Assembly (NCBI GenBank): GCA_022819505.1 | Contig: JAJEHD010000018.1 | Location: 310,001 to 374,000 of the forward strand | Source of the DNA: Acidimicrobiia bacterium | GTDB taxonomy: Bacteria > Actinomycetota > Acidimicrobiia > Acidimicrobiales > Aldehydirespiratoraceae | Direction of reading: 5' to 3' | DNA: 64,000 bases | Shown here: positions 60,992-64,000 of the stretch, one piece after another | How the letters are laid out: each line of letters begins with the position of its first letter | Numbering within the stretch: the stretch's first letter is position 1 | Notes under the pieces: generated by a model | What the model was told of the DNA's origin: nothing | What the model saw: only the letters and a program-made list of their open reading frames with translations | The model's database searches: none | Program-made: the position numbers and the translations under genes

Positions 60992-61390
60992 ATGGCGGTA
61001 GAGCTCGACGTCGAGCTGGTTTCGCCCGAGGAGGTGACCTACTCGGGCTCGGCCGAGATGGTGATAGTGCGCACCGTGGAGGAGGGCGACATCGCCTTCC
61101 AGGCCGGGCACGTGCCGTTCCTGGGGGTGCTGGCCCCCTGGTCGGTGGACGTGCTGCGCCCCGGCGGTGAGCGCGACACCTTCGCGGTGCACCGTGGATT
61201 CGTGGAGGTCAGCCACAACAAGGTGACCATCCTCTCGGATGTGTCCGAGGCCGCCGGCGAGATCGACGTGACCCGAGCCGAGGCCGCCCGGCAGCGGGCC
61301 AGTGAGGCCCTTTCCGCCGACGTCGACGATGCTGGTGCGGCTGCCGCTCTGGAGCGGGCCGAACTCCGTCTGAGGGTCGCCGCCGCCTAG
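60992..61390 (+). CDS. atpC: ATP synthase subunit epsilon
   Basis: This 132-residue subunit binds gamma and regulates ATP hydrolysis. The N-terminal beta-sandwich has LDVELVSPEEVTYSG and the HVPFLGVLAPWS loop; the C-terminal helices contain EAARQRASEAL. It closes the atp operon and a strong hairpin follows before the convergent glpX. Confidence 0.94.
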   Translation: MAVELDVELVSPEEVTYSGSAEMVIVRTVEEGDIAFQAGHVPFLGVLAPWSVDVLRPGGERDTFAVHRGFVEVSHNKVTILSDVSEAAGEIDVTRAEAARQRASEALSADVDDAGAAAALERAELRLRVAAA

Positions 61391-61412
61391 CGCGACCCGC
61401 CGGTGCCCTGGC

Positions 61413-61431
61413 CCGCCGGCTGGGCCGGCGG
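61413..61431. terminator. Bidirectional terminator hairpin between atpC and glpX
   Basis: CCGCCGGC, loop TGG, GCCGGCGG is a perfect 8-bp stem placed between two convergent stop codons. It can serve both genes. No T-run is present. Confidence 0.65.
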
Positions 61432-61434
61432 CGG

Positions 61435-62415
61435 CTAGATGTCGCGGGCCTTGCGGAGGTGGTGCCGGCCCTCGATCAGGCGCACCGTGCCGGACCGGCT
61501 GCGCATCACCAGCGACTGCGTGTGGCAGAACGAGGCGTCGAAGTGGACGCCCTGGAGGAGGTCCCCGTCGGTCACGCCGGTAGCCGCGAAGAAGCAGTTG
61601 TCGGTGTTGACGAGATCATCCTGGGTCAGAACGTTGTCGACCTCGTAGCCCAGCTTCTGAAGCGCTTTGCGCTCGTAGTCGTTGCGGGGCCACAGCCGGC
61701 CCTGCAGCGCGCCTCCCATGCACTTGATGGCGGCCGCGGTGATCACGCCCTCGGGGGTGCCGCCGATGCCGAACAGGATGTCGGCGCCGGTGTTGGGCCA
61801 GGCCGTGGAGATGGCTCCGGCCACGTCGCCGTCAGGGATGAGCCGGATGCGGGCCCCGGCCTCACGGACCTCGGCGATCAAGTCGTCGTGGCGGTCGCGG
61901 TCCAGGATGACGGCCGTGATCTCGTGCACCGACTCGCCCTTGGCCTCGGCCACGGCCTTGAGGTTCTCGGTGGGGGACTTGGTTATGTCGATCAAGTGGG
62001 CGGCCTCGGGGCCGGTGGCGATCTTCTCCATGTACACGCACGGGCCGGGGTCGAACATCGTGCCCCGGTCGGCCACTGCGATCACCGACAGCGCGTTGGC
62101 CCGCCCCAGCGACGTAAGGGTGGTGCCGTCGATCGGGTCGACGGCCACATCGGTCTGCGGGAGCTGCCCGTTGCCGACCCGCTCGCCGTTGTAGAGCATG
62201 GGCGCCTCGTCCTTCTCGCCCTCCCCGATCACGACGATGCCGTCCATGGAGATGTCGCTGAGAACCCTTCGCATGGCGTCCACGGCGGCCCCGTCGGCGC
62301 CGTCCTTGTCGCCCCGGCCCATCCACCGGGATGCGGCGATGGCCGCCCCTTCCGTGATTCTCACCAGTTCCAGGGCGATGTTCCGGTCGGGTTTGGGATG
62401 GGCGGGGATGGCCAT
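61435..62415 (-). CDS. glpX: Fructose-1,6-bisphosphatase class II (GlpX)
   Basis: This 326-residue gluconeogenic phosphatase has the lithium-sensitive phosphatase motif VDPIDGTTL, the metal-binding [12 protein letters not shown], the substrate segment [14 protein letters not shown] and [13 protein letters not shown]. The ATG at 62415 has TACGTT 6 bases upstream and no ribosome site, so the message is probably leaderless. Most actinobacteria use this class as their main FBPase. Confidence 0.95.
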   Translation of the reverse strand: MAIPAHPKPDRNIALELVRITEGAAIAASRWMGRGDKDGADGAAVDAMRRVLSDISMDGIVVIGEGEKDEAPMLYNGERVGNGQLPQTDVAVDPIDGTTLTSLGRANALSVIAVADRGTMFDPGPCVYMEKIATGPEAAHLIDITKSPTENLKAVAEAKGESVHEITAVILDRDRHDDLIAEVREAGARIRLIPDGDVAGAISTAWPNTGADILFGIGGTPEGVITAAAIKCMGGALQGRLWPRNDYERKALQKLGYEVDNVLTQDDLVNTDNCFFAATGVTDGDLLQGVHFDASFCHTQSLVMRSRSGTVRLIEGRHHLRKARDI

Positions 62416-62421
62416 GTCGCG

Positions 62422-62427
62422 AACGTA
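62422..62427 (-). promoter_or_regulatory. Putative -10 box of glpX
   Basis: TACGTT on the minus strand lies 6 bases before the glpX ATG. No -35 is clear. Confidence 0.5.
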
Positions 62428-62519
62428 GTCGAAGCTATGGCTCGCTGACTGCCACCCGCGGCGGTGCGCGGCCCTGCCGCCGGGGGCGCGATGCCGCAAC
62501 GGATTCGCGGGCTGGCAAG

Positions 62520-63503
62520 ATGGTGGTGATGCCCCCTGCGTTCCGCCCCAGGTTCCGCCGCGGCGCGGCCGCCGAATCCGCCGGCGACGAGCTTGACAGC
62601 GGGGAGGCCGGAGACCATCTCTCAGACGCTGGGGGCGACCATCCCGGCGGTGACGGGGCTGGTGACGGGGCTGGGGATGGCGCCTCCGATGACGCCGGCG
62701 AGTGGCTGGCATACGACTTCCACGAGTGGTCGCTGGAGAGCCGGGTGATGCTGCAGCAGTTGCTCACCGTCGACCAGGTCGTGCACTCATGGCAGGGCAC
62801 GACCCTGATGGTTCACGAGTCGCTGGAGGCAGCCGTCGACGGCCTGGTTGAAGAGGTCGAGGAGACCGAGGAGGCCAAGGAGGCCATTGCCCGCCCGATC
62901 GGTCCCGATGAGCCCTTGACTGCCTTCGAGCTCGCCGAATGGCCCGAAGCGCTGCGGGGCGAGTTGATGGAGCGTCTGGTGCAGGCCCGCGTCCCCCACA
63001 TCCTCGACACCGGCGGCGACACGGATGATCCCGGCGCAGGTGATCCAGGCGCGGGTGATCCCGGTGCCGGCGATGCGGACATGGCCGGCGCCGAGGCACC
63101 GGAATCCGACGTCGAGCCGGGACCGATCTGCGATCTGCTGGTACGCGAGGCCGACGAAGAACGGGTGGAGGTCGTGATAGACGACCTGCTGGCCCGGGAG
63201 GAGGAAGCCGACTTCGAAGAGATGGACGGCCTGGAGGTCAACCAACTCCTGAGCGACCTGTTCATGGCTTGCGACCGGCTGAGGCGCGATCCTCGTGACT
63301 TCGACGGCCTGAGGGGCGTGATGGCCCACGCCCGGCGGGTTGCCACGGTGCGCACACCGTTCGGGTTCGCCGCGCCCAACTGGCGCAACCTGCGCACTGC
63401 GGCCGGCGACCTGCTGGCCATGGTGGAGGACGAGGACTCCGACGCCGAAGACCTCCGCGAGCTGGCCCACCGCATGAGCGACACCCTCAGAATGCTGATC
63501 TGA
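62520..63503 (+). CDS. Acidic conserved hypothetical protein with Gly/Asp repeats
   Basis: This 327-residue, strongly acidic protein has no recognised domain. A low-complexity [15 protein letters not shown] region lies at about 45-58 and a DPGAG triplet repeat at about 170-184 (three 15-bp units, 63027-63071). Between and after these are helical segments such as [25 protein letters not shown] and the C-terminal [30 protein letters not shown]. No membrane helix or signal is seen. A second ATG three codons downstream is possible. Confidence 0.55.
   Translation: MVVMPPAFRPRFRRGAAAESAGDELDSGEAGDHLSDAGGDHPGGDGAGDGAGDGASDDAGEWLAYDFHEWSLESRVMLQQLLTVDQVVHSWQGTTLMVHESLEAAVDGLVEEVEETEEAKEAIARPIGPDEPLTAFELAEWPEALRGELMERLVQARVPHILDTGGDTDDPGAGDPGAGDPGAGDADMAGAEAPESDVEPGPICDLLVREADEERVEVVIDDLLAREEEADFEEMDGLEVNQLLSDLFMACDRLRRDPRDFDGLRGVMAHARRVATVRTPFGFAAPNWRNLRTAAGDLLAMVEDEDSDAEDLRELAHRMSDTLRMLI
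63027..63071 (+). repeat. Three tandem 15-bp units
   Basis: GATCCCGGCGCAGGT and two near-copies encode DPGAG three times within the acidic hypothetical protein. Confidence 0.75.
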
Positions 63504-63548
63504 GAGTTCTCACCCGACTCTTAAAGTCGAGTTCTAGGTTCATTCTCC

Positions 63549-64000
63549 ATGGCTGAGGAAGACGCGTCCCAGGACGCCGAGGACAACCCTGAAGACACCC
63601 CCGACGACACGCCTACAGATGCCGCGGAAGCCGCCCCTGAAGAAGCCCCTGAGGACACGCCTGAAGAAGCCCCTGAGGACGCGGCTGAAGCCGCCCCTGA
63701 GGACACGCCCGTCGACACGGTCGATTCAGTTGAGGATCCCGAGGAAGGGGATGGCCCGGAGGTCTCCGAGCCGGCTCTCGCTGCTGATGCGAGCGGGCCT
63801 CCACGACGCCCGGGCAGGACGGCCGCCATCGCGGTCGGCGCGGCGTTGGCGATCGCGGCCGTGGCTGTGGGCGCGGCATGGGCCATCGTGGCGATCGCCG
63901 ACGACGACGATCGCTCCGCCCGACATGAGCAGAGCTTCGACGCTGACGAGGCCGCCGGGGGTGATGACGACAGGCGCGAGCAATTCGACCGCGACCGGCA
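63549..64000 (+). CDS. Acidic Pro/Glu-repeat membrane protein, 3' end outside window
   Basis: From ATG 63549 the frame stays open to the window end, about 150 codons. The first 85 residues are an acidic Ala/Pro/Glu/Asp repeat (units such as EEAPEDTP), then a basic patch PPRRPGRT and one hydrophobic helix (AAIAVGAALAIAAVAVGAAW). After it come acidic residues. The layout suggests a cytoplasmic disordered tail, one membrane pass and an outer part not visible here. Function unknown. Confidence 0.6.
   Translation, partial: MAEEDASQDAEDNPEDTPDDTPTDAAEAAPEEAPEDTPEEAPEDAAEAAPEDTPVDTVDSVEDPEEGDGPEVSEPALAADASGPPRRPGRTAAIAVGAALAIAAVAVGAAWAIVAIADDDDRSARHEQSFDADEAAGGDDDRREQFDRDR

Overview
The window is very GC-rich, densely coded and chromosomal. 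It looks like an actinobacterium. The order argS-lysA-hom-thrC-rho-rpmE-atp is the classic actinobacterial arrangement. There is a PdtaS-type kinase, a DUF3107 protein, the trio of MSMEG_4193-type phosphatase, DUF3090 and SCO1664 proteins, and a mycothiol-nitroreductase relative. A System I (Ccm) cytochrome c operon and an ATP synthase b subunit with a secreted N-terminal extension point, as inference, to Acidimicrobiia rather than Mycobacteriales or Streptomyces. No phage, insertion sequence, CRISPR array or rRNA was seen. No gene-free stretch exceeds about 150 bases.

Layout. 1-4.2 kb: the end of a LysR regulator, a MaoC hydratase, an EthD-like protein, a secreted alpha/beta hydrolase and an SDR oxidoreductase. 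4.2-11.1 kb: one overlapping ccmABCDEFGH operon for cytochrome c maturation. 11.2-22.3 kb: mixed genes, including a DUF3179 lipoprotein, a LysR regulator divergent from an HD-domain enzyme with a visible operator, mrp, pdtaS, an acyl-CoA synthetase, a GDPD and a lipid kinase. 22.4-24.1 kb: etfBA. 24.2-35.6 kb: a minus-strand accessory cluster with a CUT1 ABC transporter, three tandem-SnoaL proteins, a MetE-like protein, a bicupin and a LacI regulator with its own palindromic operator.

35.6-42.2 kb: the SCO1664/DUF3090/phosphatase trio, a family 5 uracil-DNA glycosylase, an amidohydrolase, a phosphoglycerate dehydrogenase-like enzyme and a secreted HNH nuclease. 42.2-44.2 kb: tRNA-Arg(CCG), an FrhB-like iron-sulfur protein and a DsbA/Rv2466c-family gene with an in-frame UGA at its first active-site Cys, so a candidate selenoprotein. 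44.2-53.4 kb: argS, lysA, an atypical kinase, a coiled-coil membrane protein, hom, thrC, a Rho homologue that has lost key ATPase residues, and a type B rpmE. 53.4-61.4 kb: the complete atp operon. 61.4-64 kb: glpX and two acidic proteins of unknown function.

Most attention is due to (i) the UGA-containing DsbA-like gene with a SECIS-like hairpin, (ii) the Rho homologue with Walker A Lys changed to Ala and catalytic Glu changed to Gln, and (iii) the SnoaL/MetE/cupin transporter cluster, whose substrate cannot be named from sequence. Many housekeeping genes have a TANNNT box 6-8 bases before the start codon, suggesting widespread leaderless transcripts. Residue numbers count from the chosen start. 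Family assignments come from reading motifs, not from searches.
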